Positions 23,937 to 32,827 of a DNA stretch of 64,000 bases are shown piece after piece. The position numbers were made by a program, and so were the translations under genes. The DNA lies in assembly GCF_001648775.1 (NCBI RefSeq), contig NZ_LVEJ01000037.1, forward strand, positions 61,426 to 125,425, given 5' to 3'. Position 1 is the stretch's first letter. Each line of letters starts with the position of its first letter. The DNA comes from Pseudomonas fluorescens. GTDB lineage: Bacteria; Pseudomonadota; Gammaproteobacteria; Pseudomonadales; Pseudomonadaceae. Below the pieces are notes generated by a model, which had not been told where the DNA came from, did no database searches, and worked only from the letters and a program-made list of their open reading frames with translations.

Positions 23937-24011
23937 TCAGTGCACGAACAGGGCGATCAGGATGATGATCGGGATCGGTACGCCGAGGAAAAACAGCAGA
24001 AGTGAGCGCAT
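23937..24011 (-). CDS. 24-residue hydrophobic small membrane protein
   Basis: A tiny reading frame, MRSLLLFFLGVPIPIIIL followed by IALFVH and stop. It would form one transmembrane helix with a Pro kink. GGAGAATCACC precedes the ATG, giving a strong ribosome binding site. It is 15 bp downstream of the 24027 membrane protein and 26 bp upstream of a strong terminator, so the transcript appears to end precisely after it. Function unknown. Confidence 0.6.
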   Translation of the reverse strand: MRSLLLFFLGVPIPIIILIALFVH

Positions 24012-24026
24012 GGTGATTCTCCTTGT

Positions 24027-24956
24027 TTAACGGACCGGAGTGGTCGTGGTGTAGGTGTCGACTTCAACGTACTCGACCGCATCCCGACGACGACCGCCGA
24101 AGGTGGCAGCGAAGCTGGCGAAGAACGCACCGGCCAGCAGCGAGATGAACATCCACAGCGAGGTCCAGGCAGCGACTTTCGCAGCGGTGTCAGCCGCTTG
24201 TTGAGCTTTCAGTTTGGCGTCGGCCAAGGCTTTCTGGGTGCGAGCGTAGATCTCATCAACACGACGTTCGGCGTCGGCCTGAGTCAGGTTGGTGCGTTGG
24301 GCAACCAACTGCGCGAGGTAGGTACGGTCTTCGGCGCTGAGCTGACCGTTGGCCAGGCTTTGCGCAAAGATGCGGGCCACGGCGCCATGCGCAGCGTCAT
24401 CGCTGACGGAGGCCGGGCGGTCATCGCGGAACAAGCTATCGATGTAGTAACCGTACTGGTTGCTGTCGGTGTTGGCCGCAGCACTACCGGCCGCTTGGGT
24501 CATGGCGCTGGCAGCACCGCCAGCGACGCTGGCACCGGCCTGCACACCACCACTGATCACGCTGCTGACCGAGCCGACCACCAGAACTGCGGTGACCAGC
24601 GTCGCCACACACCAGGCCAGGAAGCCGTGCGCGGTATCGCGGAAATACACCTCGTCACCGTGCATGTTCGCCCACTTCACCCGCAGGCGACCGGCGATGT
24701 AGCCACCCATGCCGGAAGCGATAATCTGCGTCGCCGCCAGCCAGACAATCGTTGAAATGCCCAGGCCCTTGGCGCTGACGCCCTCTCCGGCCCACGGTGA
24801 AACGGCAGAGAAACCCAAACCGAACCCGAGCAGGACCAAAATCATCGACAGGGCAGCGGCAGCCGCGGCACCGGCGAAAATCGCGCCCCAGGACACGCCC
24901 GAAACGCTGCTCGACTCTTCAACGGCGGGATAAAACCCATCAGGGGATCTATTCAT
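24027..24956 (-). CDS. Membrane protein with Ala/Gly-rich periplasmic region, unknown function
   Basis: A 309-residue protein with about four transmembrane segments: residues 22-52, 65-90, 110-135 and a last one at 265-290. Between the third and fourth is a long Ala/Gly/Ser-rich stretch (VISGGVQAGASVAGGAASAMTQAAGSAAAN) and a helical segment rich in Ala, Lys and Gln (ARTQKALADAKLKAQQAADTAAKVAAW), probably a coiled coil. The C terminus after the last helix is charged (FGGRRRDAVEYVEVDTYTTTT). I do not recognise the family. The ATG at 24956 has GGAGC upstream. The 24-residue peptide follows it. Confidence 0.65.
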   Translation of the reverse strand: MNRSPDGFYPAVEESSSVSGVSWGAIFAGAAAAAALSMILVLLGFGLGFSAVSPWAGEGVSAKGLGISTIVWLAATQIIASGMGGYIAGRLRVKWANMHGDEVYFRDTAHGFLAWCVATLVTAVLVVGSVSSVISGGVQAGASVAGGAASAMTQAAGSAAANTDSNQYGYYIDSLFRDDRPASVSDDAAHGAVARIFAQSLANGQLSAEDRTYLAQLVAQRTNLTQADAERRVDEIYARTQKALADAKLKAQQAADTAAKVAAWTSLWMFISLLAGAFFASFAATFGGRRRDAVEYVEVDTYTTTTPVR

Positions 24957-25148
24957 TGTTGTTCTGCTCCAGGCATGAAAAATGGTGTTACAACTCGTCA
25001 TGAGAGGAATTGCAGTGACCGTGCCAGTCGCAGAAATTAAATAATTCGTTTAGTTTCAATAAGTTAGAAAGAATGAACTTCCCAGGACCATGCAAATTGC
25101 AACAATAGCCGGATAACAGCGGGTTTTATGCATTGGCACAAATGCCAG

Positions 25149-25484
25149 TTATTTGCGTTTGTAGCTCTTGTTACCGCTGGGCGTCAGGCAATACACGCCA
25201 CCGCGTGGGCCGGTGCAGAACGAACCGCTGCCGCAGGTGCAGCCATCGTTGCTTTGCAGGAAGTTTTGCGGGCGGGCCTGTTGGCGTTCACCGAACATCG
25301 CCGCGCAGCTTTTCTTCGACCCGCTGATGGAGCCGTCATTGCAAAGGAACAGGTCGCCATCGCAGCGAGCGATGCCGCCTTTTTTCCCGGAACACGGGGT
25401 GTTGGCCGCCCATGTCGAAGCGCTGAACAGCACCAGCAACAGACCGGCAATTGGCATCCAGCCACGGCGAATCGAAATACGCAC
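25149..25484 (-). CDS. Small Cys-rich exported protein
   Basis: A 111-residue protein with a signal peptide (MRISIRRGWMPIAGLLLVLF...ASTWA) and ten Cys in the mature part. The pattern (NTPCSGKKGGIARCDGDLFLCNDGSISGSKKSCAAMF ... DGCTCGSGSFCTGPRGGVYC) suggests disulfide-linked small domains in the periplasm or outside. The tail is basic (SGNKSYKRK). Similar proteins occur in pseudomonads without known function. It is divergent from the two-component operon 166 bp away, so it could be one of its targets. Confidence 0.7.
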   Translation of the reverse strand: MRISIRRGWMPIAGLLLVLFSASTWAANTPCSGKKGGIARCDGDLFLCNDGSISGSKKSCAAMFGERQQARPQNFLQSNDGCTCGSGSFCTGPRGGVYCLTPSGNKSYKRK

Positions 25485-25650
25485 GGAACGACTCCTGATT
25501 GAAATTATGGCCAGATGATATCAACGTTCCGACAAATAAATCGCCAAGGCGCGCAAATGACAGCTACAACATGAAAGTTAATTTAAAGCGTCAGCGGATT
25601 TTCTTGGCAAAATGCAGCCATTCCGTTTGAACCGATCAGCAGGCCTGCCT

Positions 25651-26334
25651 ATGACTCGTATCTTGACCATCGAAGACGACGCCGTCACCGCCCGGGAAAT
25701 CGTCGCCGAATTGAGCAGCCACGGGCTCGACGTCGACTGGGTCGACAATGGCCGCGAAGGCCTCGACCGCGCCGTCAGCGGCAACTACGACCTGATCACC
25801 CTCGATCGCATGCTCCCCGAACTCGATGGCCTGGCCATCGTCACCACCCTGCGCACCATGGGCGTGGCCACGCCGATTCTGATGATCAGTGCCCTTTCCG
25901 ATGTCGACGAACGTGTGCGCGGCTTGCGCGCCGGTGGCGATGACTACTTGACCAAACCGTTCGCCACCGACGAGATGGCCGCACGGGTTGAAGTGTTGCT
26001 GCGCCGGCAGAACAGCGGCGCCACTCAGGCGACGACGTTGCAGGTGGCCGACCTTGAACTGGATTTGATCAGCCATGAAGCACGCCGCGCCGAGCAGGTG
26101 CTGACGCTGCTGCCGACCGAATACAAACTGCTCGAATTCCTCATGCGCAACAGCGGCCAGATCCTCTCGCGGATGATGATTTTCGAAGAGGTCTGGGGCT
26201 ATCACTTCGACCCTGGCACCAACCTCATCGACGTGCACATCGGCCGTCTGCGCAAGAAGATCGACGCGGCCGGCAACGTGCCGTTGATCCGCACGGTACG
26301 GGGCTCGGGTTATGTCATTGCCGAACCCGTCTGA
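25651..26334 (+). CDS. OmpR/PhoB-family response regulator
   Basis: A 227-residue response regulator. The receiver domain has the acidic pocket (Glu8, Asp9), the phospho-acceptor Asp52 (DLITLDRMLPELDG) and Lys in DYLTKPF. The winged-helix DNA-binding domain follows (LLPTEYKLLEFLMRNSGQILSRMMIFEEVWGYHFDPGTNLIDVHIGRLRKKID). The start at 25651 was chosen because homology begins MTRILTIEDD. Its last 23 bases overlap the histidine kinase start, so the pair is translationally coupled. Confidence 0.93.
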   Translation: MTRILTIEDDAVTAREIVAELSSHGLDVDWVDNGREGLDRAVSGNYDLITLDRMLPELDGLAIVTTLRTMGVATPILMISALSDVDERVRGLRAGGDDYLTKPFATDEMAARVEVLLRRQNSGATQATTLQVADLELDLISHEARRAEQVLTLLPTEYKLLEFLMRNSGQILSRMMIFEEVWGYHFDPGTNLIDVHIGRLRKKIDAAGNVPLIRTVRGSGYVIAEPV

Positions 26335-27706
26335 CGGCTGGCGCTCCTCCAGCAGCCGCTTGCTGGCGCTGTACAGTTCGCTGTTCGTGGCGTGGAGCGC
26401 AATCCTCATGGGGGTCATGTATTACGAGGTGTCCGGCTACCTCGACAACCTCGCCAAACATTCGCTGATGCAACGTCAGCACCTGTTTTCGCACTTTCGC
26501 GGTGAGCAACTGGAAGAAGCGCTCGCCGCCAGCATGACCTTCGACATTCGCGGCATCGACGCCTATGGCCTGTTCGACGCCGAAGGCGTGTACCTCGGCG
26601 GCGCGCTCCAGCAGATCCCCGAAGGCCTGCCGCTGGACGGCAAGATCCACATGCTCGCCGAATGCGCCGACTCCGATGACCCGACCCTGCCCAATGACAG
26701 TTGCGATGCGGTCGCCACGCAAACCCGCGACGGTCGCTGGCTGGTGTTGCTGCGCGACAACGGCTCGTTGTTTGCCGTCACGCGGATCATTTTGCATGCG
26801 TTGTTCTGGGGTGTGTCGCTGACGATTCTGCCGGGGATTGCCGGTTGGCATTTGCTGCGCCGTCGGCCGTTGCGGCGCATCCGTGCGATTCAGGCCAGCG
26901 CGCAGGCGATTGTTGCCGGCGACTTGACCCACCGTTTGCCGCTGTCCAATCGCCGCGATGAACTGGACATGCTCGCCGCCATCGTCAACGCCATGCTCGA
27001 GCGCATCGAACGCTTGATGAATGAAGTCAAAGGCGTCTGCGACAACATCGCCCATGATTTGCGCACGCCGCTGACGCGCCTGCGTGCGCAGTTGTATCGC
27101 ATGCAGCAGCAGGCCGGCGAAGGCTCGCAGGAAGCGGCGCAACTGGATCTGGTGCTGGCTGAAGCGGACACGCTGATGGCGCGGTTTCGCGGCTTGTTGC
27201 GGATTTCCGAGCTGGAGGACCGGCAGCGCCGCTCCGGTTTTGTCGAACTCGACCCGGTGCAATTGCTGGAAGAATTGCATGAGTTTTACCTGCCACTGGC
27301 TGAAGAAGGCGAGCTGCGTTTCGAGCTGAACATGCCGGAGACGCTACCGCCGCTCAATGGCGATCGGGCATTGTTGTTCGAGGCGCTGGCGAATCTGTTA
27401 AGCAACTCGATCAAGTTCACCCCGGTCGGTGGCACGGTGCTGTTGCGTGGCGTGAATGCCGGGGGGCAGACGCGCATTGAAGTGCACGACTCCGGGCCGG
27501 GGATTCCCGAGGCGGAGCGTGAGGCGGTGTTCCAGCGTTTCTATCGCGCCGAGGGTGGGCAGCCGCAGGGTGGCTTTGGTTTGGGGCTGTCGATTGTCGC
27601 AGCGATTGTCAGCTTGCATGGCTTCAGTCTGGAAGTCGGCAGCAGTGATCTGGGTGGGGCGAAACTGCTGCTCGATTGCCGGCAGAGCCTGATCGAAAAT
27701 TCCTGA
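26312..27706 (+). CDS. Sensor histidine kinase
   Basis: A 464-residue inner-membrane kinase partnered with the preceding regulator. Two transmembrane helices (about 18-38 and 155-180) enclose a periplasmic domain of about 115 residues. This is followed by a HAMP domain, a HisKA domain with the phosphorylated His248 (DNIAHDLRTPLTRL), and an HATPase domain with N-box NLLSNSIKFT, DSGPGIP and FGLGLSIV. The signal is not evident from the sequence. The ATG lies within the end of the response-regulator gene. Confidence 0.92.
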   Translation: MSLPNPSDGWRSSSSRLLALYSSLFVAWSAILMGVMYYEVSGYLDNLAKHSLMQRQHLFSHFRGEQLEEALAASMTFDIRGIDAYGLFDAEGVYLGGALQQIPEGLPLDGKIHMLAECADSDDPTLPNDSCDAVATQTRDGRWLVLLRDNGSLFAVTRIILHALFWGVSLTILPGIAGWHLLRRRPLRRIRAIQASAQAIVAGDLTHRLPLSNRRDELDMLAAIVNAMLERIERLMNEVKGVCDNIAHDLRTPLTRLRAQLYRMQQQAGEGSQEAAQLDLVLAEADTLMARFRGLLRISELEDRQRRSGFVELDPVQLLEELHEFYLPLAEEGELRFELNMPETLPPLNGDRALLFEALANLLSNSIKFTPVGGTVLLRGVNAGGQTRIEVHDSGPGIPEAEREAVFQRFYRAEGGQPQGGFGLGLSIVAAIVSLHGFSLEVGSSDLGGAKLLLDCRQSLIENS

Positions 27707-27730
27707 TTTCCAATTTGAAATGCAACAAAT

Positions 27731-27818
27731 GTGGGAGCGAGCCTGCTCGCGAAGAGGGAGTGTCAGACAACATCTTTGTTGAATGACACACCGCCTTCGC
27801 GAGCAGGCTCGCTCCCAC
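27731..27818. repeat. REPIN, CCT type
   Basis: Inverted REP copies at 27731-27753 and 27796-27818, between two convergent genes. Confidence 0.9.
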
Positions 27819-27837
27819 AGGTTTTTGTGTTCGATGA

Positions 27838-28248
27838 TTAAGCGGGGTAATTGGCTCGGAGTGCCTCGAGGCCACCCTGATAGATGCCGCTGAACAGCGC
27901 CACCACTTCCTCATCGCTGACGCCTTTGGCGTTGAAGCGCCCCGACCACGTCACCCGTGCGCCCTGCCCCTGGGCTTCAACCTTGATCGTTGCCAGATAA
28001 TCCGTGGCCGGGAATGGCGCTTGTTCAATCGAATAGCTGTAGGTCTTGGCTGTGTTGTCGAACGCTTGCAGACGCTCGACCACCACAGCGCCATCAGCGG
28101 TTTGCAGCGTGCGTACACGACCACCGTCGCTCAGCTCACTGTCGGGAATGAACGGCAGCCAGTCCGGCAGCGTGTCGAAGCCGCCGATCAATTGCCAGAC
28201 CTGATCGGCCGAAGCCGGAATATCGATGGTTGCTGATGCTGTAGGCAT
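27838..28248 (-). CDS. SRPBCC (START-like) family protein
   Basis: A 136-residue single-domain protein with the helix-grip pattern of polyketide cyclase/START-like proteins: the N-terminal strand MPTASATIDIPASADQVWQLIGGF, central strands, and the C-terminal long helix EEVVALFSGIYQGGLEALRAN. Such domains bind small hydrophobic ligands. It is last in an operon with a short-chain dehydrogenase and an aldo-keto reductase, so it may bind a substrate or product of those enzymes. Confidence 0.85.
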   Translation of the reverse strand: MPTASATIDIPASADQVWQLIGGFDTLPDWLPFIPDSELSDGGRVRTLQTADGAVVVERLQAFDNTAKTYSYSIEQAPFPATDYLATIKVEAQGQGARVTWSGRFNAKGVSDEEVVALFSGIYQGGLEALRANYPA

Positions 28249-28271
28249 AAATAAATGTCTCTCTCGGGAAT

Positions 28272-29069
28272 TCAGATCGTGAGGCTGTCGACCACGCCGC
28301 CATCGACGCGCAAAGCGGCGCCGGTGGTGGCCGAGGACAGCGGCGAAGCAATGTAGGTCACCAGGTGCGCAACCTCTTCAACATCCGCCACGCGCTGGAT
28401 GATCGAGGTCGGGCGGGCCTTGAGCACAAAGGCGTCGGCCTCATCGCGCAGGTTGCGCCCGGATTCGGCGGCGGCATCCTTGAGCATGTCTTGCAGGCCA
28501 TCGGTGAAGGTCGGCCCCGGCAGGATCGCATTGACCGTCACGCCGGTGCCAGCCAGACGTTTGGCCAAACCGTGGGACACCGCCAGATTGGCGCTTTTGG
28601 TCACGCCGTAATTGATCATGTCGGCCGGTGTGGCGACGCCGGATTCCGAAGACAGGAAAATCACCCGGCCCCAACCCTGCTCGACCATCGCCGGAACGTA
28701 ATGCCGCGCCAGGCGCACACCGGAAATCACGTTGACCTCATAGAAACGCGTCCACTCGCTGTCCGGCGCTTCGAAGAAATCGACGGCGTCGAAGATGCCG
28801 AGGTTGTTCACCAGAATGTCGGCACGCGGTTCGGCGGCGAACAGTTTCTGCGCGCCCTCGGCGGTGCCCAGATCGGCCGCCAGACCACGCAACTGCGCGC
28901 CCGGGACTTTCTCGCGAATACTCGCCAACGCCTGCTCGACCTTGCCGGAGTCGCGGCCGATCACCACCACCGTGGCGCCGGCTTCGGCCAGCGACTGGCT
29001 GATACCCAAACCGATACCCGCGGTGCTGCCGCTGACAATGGCCAGTTTTCCACTCAGATCAATCTTCAT
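28272..29069 (-). CDS. Short-chain dehydrogenase/reductase
   Basis: A 265-residue classical SDR. The NAD(P) motif is SGSTAGIGLGIS, the NNLG motif is VNNLGIF, and the catalytic Ser and Tyr-x3-Lys lie in FLSSESGV and YGVTKSANL. It overlaps the aldo-keto reductase start region by 4 bp (ATGA) and is followed 23 bp later by the SRPBCC gene. Substrate is not determined. Confidence 0.9.
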   Translation of the reverse strand: MKIDLSGKLAIVSGSTAGIGLGISQSLAEAGATVVVIGRDSGKVEQALASIREKVPGAQLRGLAADLGTAEGAQKLFAAEPRADILVNNLGIFDAVDFFEAPDSEWTRFYEVNVISGVRLARHYVPAMVEQGWGRVIFLSSESGVATPADMINYGVTKSANLAVSHGLAKRLAGTGVTVNAILPGPTFTDGLQDMLKDAAAESGRNLRDEADAFVLKARPTSIIQRVADVEEVAHLVTYIASPLSSATTGAALRVDGGVVDSLTI

Positions 29070-30088
29070 GCTTTCACCTCATCGATTGGCAACGGTGCGC
29101 GTTCGGATACCAGTTTGGCGTCGCGCATCGCCTGCCAGAAACCGGCAGGAATGGTCGCCGACAACGCCGCGACATCTTCAGCAATACGGTCCGGTTTACT
29201 TGCACCGGGAATAACCGCCGCAACAGCGGGATTGGCCAGCGAGAACTGTAGCGCAGCGGCTTTGATATCGACGTGGTAAGCAGCGGCAATGCGTTTGATC
29301 TGCTCCACTTTGGCGATGACTTCAGGGCTGGCCTTCTGGTATTCGAAGTGCGCGCCACCGGCGAGGATGCCCGAGCTATAAGGGCCACCGACGACGATTT
29401 CAACGTTCTGCGCCCGTGCCGAATCCATCAGGCGTTGCAACGGACGTTCGTGGTCGAGCAGCGTGTAGCGACCGGCCAATAGAAAGCCATCCGGCTGCGC
29501 TTCAGTGAGGTCGAGAGTCAGTTCACACGGCTCGACTTTGTTCACGCCCAGGCCCCAGCCCTTGATCACGCCTTCTTCGCGCAAGCGGGTCAGCACTTTG
29601 AACGCGCCGGTGCGGGCCTGGTTGAAGTATTCCAGCCATTGATCGCCATAGAAGTCCTGAGCGATGTCGTGCACCCAAACGATGTCGAGACGATCGGTTT
29701 GCAGACGCTTGAGGCTGTCTTCAATCGAGCGCAGGGTCGCGTCGGCGCTGTAGTCATTGACGATCTTGTTCGGGCGGCCGTGTTCGAACACGCCACTTTT
29801 TTCGCCGAGATCGCGGGCGGCGGCGTCTTCGACTTCATCGAGAATCACCCGGCCGACCTTGCTGCTCAGCACGTAGTCGTCACGCTTGTATTGCTTCAGC
29901 GCTTCGCCGAGACGGATTTCCGAGAGACCGGAGCCGTAGAACGGCGCGGTGTCGAAGTAACGCACGCCGGCATCCCACGCGGCATGCACGGTGGCTTGCG
30001 CTTCGGCTTCCGGGATGGCGCGGAACATGTTGCCCAGCGGTGCGGTGCCGAAGCCCAGTTGGCCGGGCAGTTTGTCTTTCAAGCTCAT
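29066..30088 (-). CDS. Aldo/keto reductase
   Basis: A 340-residue NAD(P)H-dependent TIM-barrel oxidoreductase. The motif WDAGVRYFDTAPFYGSGLSEIRLGEALK carries the catalytic Asp and Tyr, DIVWVHDI gives the active-site His, and the C-terminal cofactor-binding region is VAAVIPGASKPDRIAEDVAAL. It resembles D-threo-aldose (L-fucose) dehydrogenases and pyridoxal 4-dehydrogenases. It heads a three-gene operon and is divergent from a LysR gene, which probably controls it. Confidence 0.9.
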   Translation of the reverse strand: MSLKDKLPGQLGFGTAPLGNMFRAIPEAEAQATVHAAWDAGVRYFDTAPFYGSGLSEIRLGEALKQYKRDDYVLSSKVGRVILDEVEDAAARDLGEKSGVFEHGRPNKIVNDYSADATLRSIEDSLKRLQTDRLDIVWVHDIAQDFYGDQWLEYFNQARTGAFKVLTRLREEGVIKGWGLGVNKVEPCELTLDLTEAQPDGFLLAGRYTLLDHERPLQRLMDSARAQNVEIVVGGPYSSGILAGGAHFEYQKASPEVIAKVEQIKRIAAAYHVDIKAAALQFSLANPAVAAVIPGASKPDRIAEDVAALSATIPAGFWQAMRDAKLVSERAPLPIDEVKA

Positions 30089-30200
30089 TGGATTGTCCTC
30101 ATTCGTTCAGGGTCTGCGTGACCGTTGAGCAGATCCTAGATTGCGAGACCGAGACCGTCCAAGACATAATGCGCAGCACTTGAGTCCCTATAGGTCTGAC

Positions 30201-31097
30201 ATGATCGACATCCGCCAATTGCGCTACTTCGTTGTAGTCGCCGAGGAAGAACACGTCGGCCGCGCCGCCGAACGGCTGCATATTTCCCAGTCGCCACTGA
30301 GCCGACAGATCGCCCAACTCGAAGAACGTCTGGGCCTGACTTTGTTCGAGCGCAGCCAGCAGCGCATCCGTCTGACCCGCGATGGCCAGACCTTTCTCGC
30401 CGAAACCCGCGCCCTGCTCACCCATGCCAACCGTCTGGAATCCCTTGGCAAACGTCTCGGTCGCGGTGAAGAAGGCGGCTTGTGCATCGGCTACATCGAG
30501 AACGCCATGCACGCCGGCGTCCTGCCCAACGCCTTGCGCGTACTGCGCGTGGACCGGCCGAATGTGCATGTCGCGCTGTACAACCTCAGTTCGGTCGAGC
30601 AATTGGAAGGCCTGCGTCAGCGTAGCCTCGATATCGCCTTGGTGAGCGAGCCGCCGACCGATGACGATCCGGACCTGCTGAGCTTCCCGGTGCTCGATGA
30701 CCCGATGCTGCTGGCGCTGCCCGAACAGCATCCACTGGCGCAGCTGCCCTCGTTGAGCCCGCAGGATCTGGCCGCGCAGGAATGGATCGGCGTGCAGCCA
30801 CGGCAAGATGCCAGCGATGAGTTTGTCAGCGCCTGCATCCGCGCAGGTTTCACCCCGGACGTGCGCATGCAGGCGACCGAACCGTTTACCGCGCTGGGGC
30901 TGGTGGCGTCGGGGTTGGGGATTGCGATGATTCAGAAAGGCTTGAGCCACAATGCGCCACCGGGTGTGGTGCTGCGTGAACTGCCGTGGCTGACATTGAC
31001 CACCCCGTTGTGGGCGGCGTGGCACCGGATCAATTTGCGGCCCTTGGTGGAGACCTTTCGCAAAGTCTTGACTGACGGTGAGATCGCCGCTGACTGA
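30201..31097 (+). CDS. LysR-family transcriptional regulator
   Basis: A 298-residue regulator with the winged helix MIDIRQLRYFVVVAEEEHVG...AAERLHISQSPLSRQIAQLEERLGLTLFER and an effector-binding domain (CIGYIENAMHAGVLPNALRVLR) of the BenM/CatM type. The start at 30201 is the standard MIDIRQLRYF. It lies 112 bp from the divergent aldo-keto reductase operon, the normal layout for a LysR regulator and its target. Confidence 0.9.
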   Translation: MIDIRQLRYFVVVAEEEHVGRAAERLHISQSPLSRQIAQLEERLGLTLFERSQQRIRLTRDGQTFLAETRALLTHANRLESLGKRLGRGEEGGLCIGYIENAMHAGVLPNALRVLRVDRPNVHVALYNLSSVEQLEGLRQRSLDIALVSEPPTDDDPDLLSFPVLDDPMLLALPEQHPLAQLPSLSPQDLAAQEWIGVQPRQDASDEFVSACIRAGFTPDVRMQATEPFTALGLVASGLGIAMIQKGLSHNAPPGVVLRELPWLTLTTPLWAAWHRINLRPLVETFRKVLTDGEIAAD

Positions 31098-31106
31098 CCG
31101 GGCCCC

Positions 31107-31262
31107 TTCGCGAGCAAGCTCGCTCCCACAGGTTCAGGAGTGTTTTCGCATTCTCTGTACAACGCAGATCCCATGTGGGAGCGAGCCTGCTCGCGAAGGG
31201 GCTGGTACATTCAATATCAAATTTGACTGACCCAACGCTTTCGCGAGCAGGCTCGCTCCCAC
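31107..31262. repeat. Three REP copies: a lone AAG copy plus a CCT REPIN
   Basis: Copies at 31107-31129 (AAG centre), 31175-31197 (CCT) and 31240-31262 (AGG). The last two form a normal pair; the first is a single copy of the other subtype. Confidence 0.9.
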
Positions 31263-31316
31263 AGGTTTTGTGGTGGATCTACACTCAACGGATACGCCCC
31301 CAGCAGTGAGTTGACC

Positions 31317-31976
31317 ATGAAAATGTCTGCGCAAATGACCGTCGTCGCGGTGCTCGCCACCCTCGCCTGGCTGGGCCTGGCGGTGTGGGGGATTGGCGGT
31401 GTGGCGCTGTTCTTTTCCCATGGCTCGCTGGTGATCGTGGCACTGGCGACGGTAGCGATGGTGATCGTCTCGCTGTTCAGCGAGGTGAACCTCAGTTCCG
31501 GCGAGCGCGAGGATCGTGCCAATCGCTGGGTGCTTCCGGCATTCGGCGTGATTGGTCTGGTCAGTGGTTTTTTACCGGCGTATTGCGACCGGGTGAATTT
31601 CTGGACCGTGGGCAGCGAAGGCGTGCGCTGGCTTGGCGCCTTGTTGTTTATCGTCGGCGGCGCGCTGCGGTTGTGGCCGGTGTTTGTGCTGGGGCGGCGT
31701 TTCAGTGGGTTGGTGGCGATTCAACCGGGGCATCGGTTGGTCACCGACGGGATTTACCAGCGGCTGCGTAACCCGAGTTATCTGGGATTGGTGGTGAATG
31801 CCGTGGGCTGGGCGCTGGCGTTTCGTTCGGTGGTGGGCTTGTTGCTCGCGGCGCTGACGCTGATCCCGTTGATCGCGCGGATTCATTCGGAAGAAGCGTT
31901 GCTGCGGGGGCAGTTTGGGGCGGAGTACGATGCCTATTGCGCGCGCAGTTGGCGGTTGTTGCCGGGGGTTTACTGA
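31317..31976 (+). CDS. Isoprenylcysteine carboxyl methyltransferase-like membrane protein
   Basis: A 219-residue integral membrane protein with about five transmembrane segments. The C-terminal half has the signature of the ICMT/PEMT family: HRLVTDGIYQRLRNPSYLGLVVNAVGWALAF followed by RIHSEEALLRGQFGAEYDAYCARSWRLLPG. Bacterial members are thought to methylate unknown small molecules or lipids with SAM. ATG at 31317 was selected; two further ATGs within six codons are possible. Confidence 0.85.
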   Translation: MKMSAQMTVVAVLATLAWLGLAVWGIGGVALFFSHGSLVIVALATVAMVIVSLFSEVNLSSGEREDRANRWVLPAFGVIGLVSGFLPAYCDRVNFWTVGSEGVRWLGALLFIVGGALRLWPVFVLGRRFSGLVAIQPGHRLVTDGIYQRLRNPSYLGLVVNAVGWALAFRSVVGLLLAALTLIPLIARIHSEEALLRGQFGAEYDAYCARSWRLLPGVY

Positions 31977-31999
31977 GCTGTGCTCAATACCGAACAAAT

Positions 32000-32087
32000 G
32001 TGGGAGCGAGCCTGCTCGCGAAAGCGGTGTGCCAGCCAAGAATAACGTTGACCATGACACCGCTTTCGCGAGCAGGCTCGCTCCCAC
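32000..32087. repeat. REPIN, CCT type
   Basis: Inverted REP copies at 32000-32022 and 32065-32087, between convergent genes. Confidence 0.9.
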
Positions 32088-32102
32088 AGTGATTGTTGAG
32101 TA

Positions 32103-32771
32103 TCAGTTTCTTTGCAGGTGGAGTTGGCCGGCGTTGTCGACTTCGACGCGGATGTCAGCGTAACTGGCCAACGTCGCATGGGCCGTTTCCAGCGGATGCT
32201 GATGCGTCGTCGTGATGATCATCAATGGCGAACCGGCCGCTTCGGCAGCCTGAATACCCACGGCGGCGTCTTCGAAGATCAGGCAATCACGCGGTTCCAG
32301 GCCAAGGCGTTTGGCCGCCAGCAAATAACCCGCCGGATCTGGTTTCCCCGCCTTCACATCTTGCGCGGTAATCATCACCGCAGGCGCCGCAATCCCCGCC
32401 GCCGCCATCCGCCGCAACGCCAGAGCCCTTGGCGCCGACGTCACCATGGCCCAACGATCGGCCGGCAGACTATTGAGAAACGCCGCCGCCCCGGGAATCT
32501 CGACAATCCCCTCAACGTCTTCAATTTCCGCTTGGGTAATGAACGCCGCTTGCGCTTCGGCATCAACACCCGGCAGGTTCAGGCGATTGATCGTGTCGAT
32601 CGCGCGCGCGCCATGAATGGTCGGCAGAAACGTCTCGACATCGACGCCGTGGCGCTCGGCCCAGGCGGACCAGATGCGCTCGGCGGCGGCGATGGAATTG
32701 AGGACAGTGCCGTCCATGTCGAACAAAAACGCGCCGAATGGGCGATTGAAAACAGTGTCATGTGCAGGCAA
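32103..32771 (-). CDS. HAD-superfamily (subfamily IA) phosphatase
   Basis: A hydrolase of about 222 residues. Motif I is FLFDMDGTVLNS with the nucleophile Asp, motif II is in VTSAPRAL, motif III has KAGKPDP, and motif IV is IFEDAAVGIQAAEAAG. It resembles the Pseudomonas sugar-phosphatase group (GPP/YniC-like). The start was placed at TTG 32771 because AGAGGAAG lies seven to eight bases upstream; an ATG at 32816 would add residues encoded by a hairpin between the genes. Confidence 0.82.
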   Translation of the reverse strand: MPAHDTVFNRPFGAFLFDMDGTVLNSIAAAERIWSAWAERHGVDVETFLPTIHGARAIDTINRLNLPGVDAEAQAAFITQAEIEDVEGIVEIPGAAAFLNSLPADRWAMVTSAPRALALRRMAAAGIAAPAVMITAQDVKAGKPDPAGYLLAAKRLGLEPRDCLIFEDAAVGIQAAEAAGSPLMIITTTHQHPLETAHATLASYADIRVEVDNAGQLHLQRN

Positions 32772-32794
32772 AAGTTCGCTTCCTCTGGCAAGGG

Positions 32795-32814
32795 GCCGGG
32801 CAAATGTGCCCGGC
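32795..32814 (-). other. Intergenic hairpin without T-run
   Basis: GCCGGGCA and TGCCCGGC form an 8-bp stem with a 4-base loop between the response regulator and the HAD gene. There is no following T-run on the minus strand, so it could be a weak attenuator or an mRNA end-stabilising element rather than a full terminator. Confidence 0.5.
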
Positions 32815-32827
32815 AATGTAGCACTTG

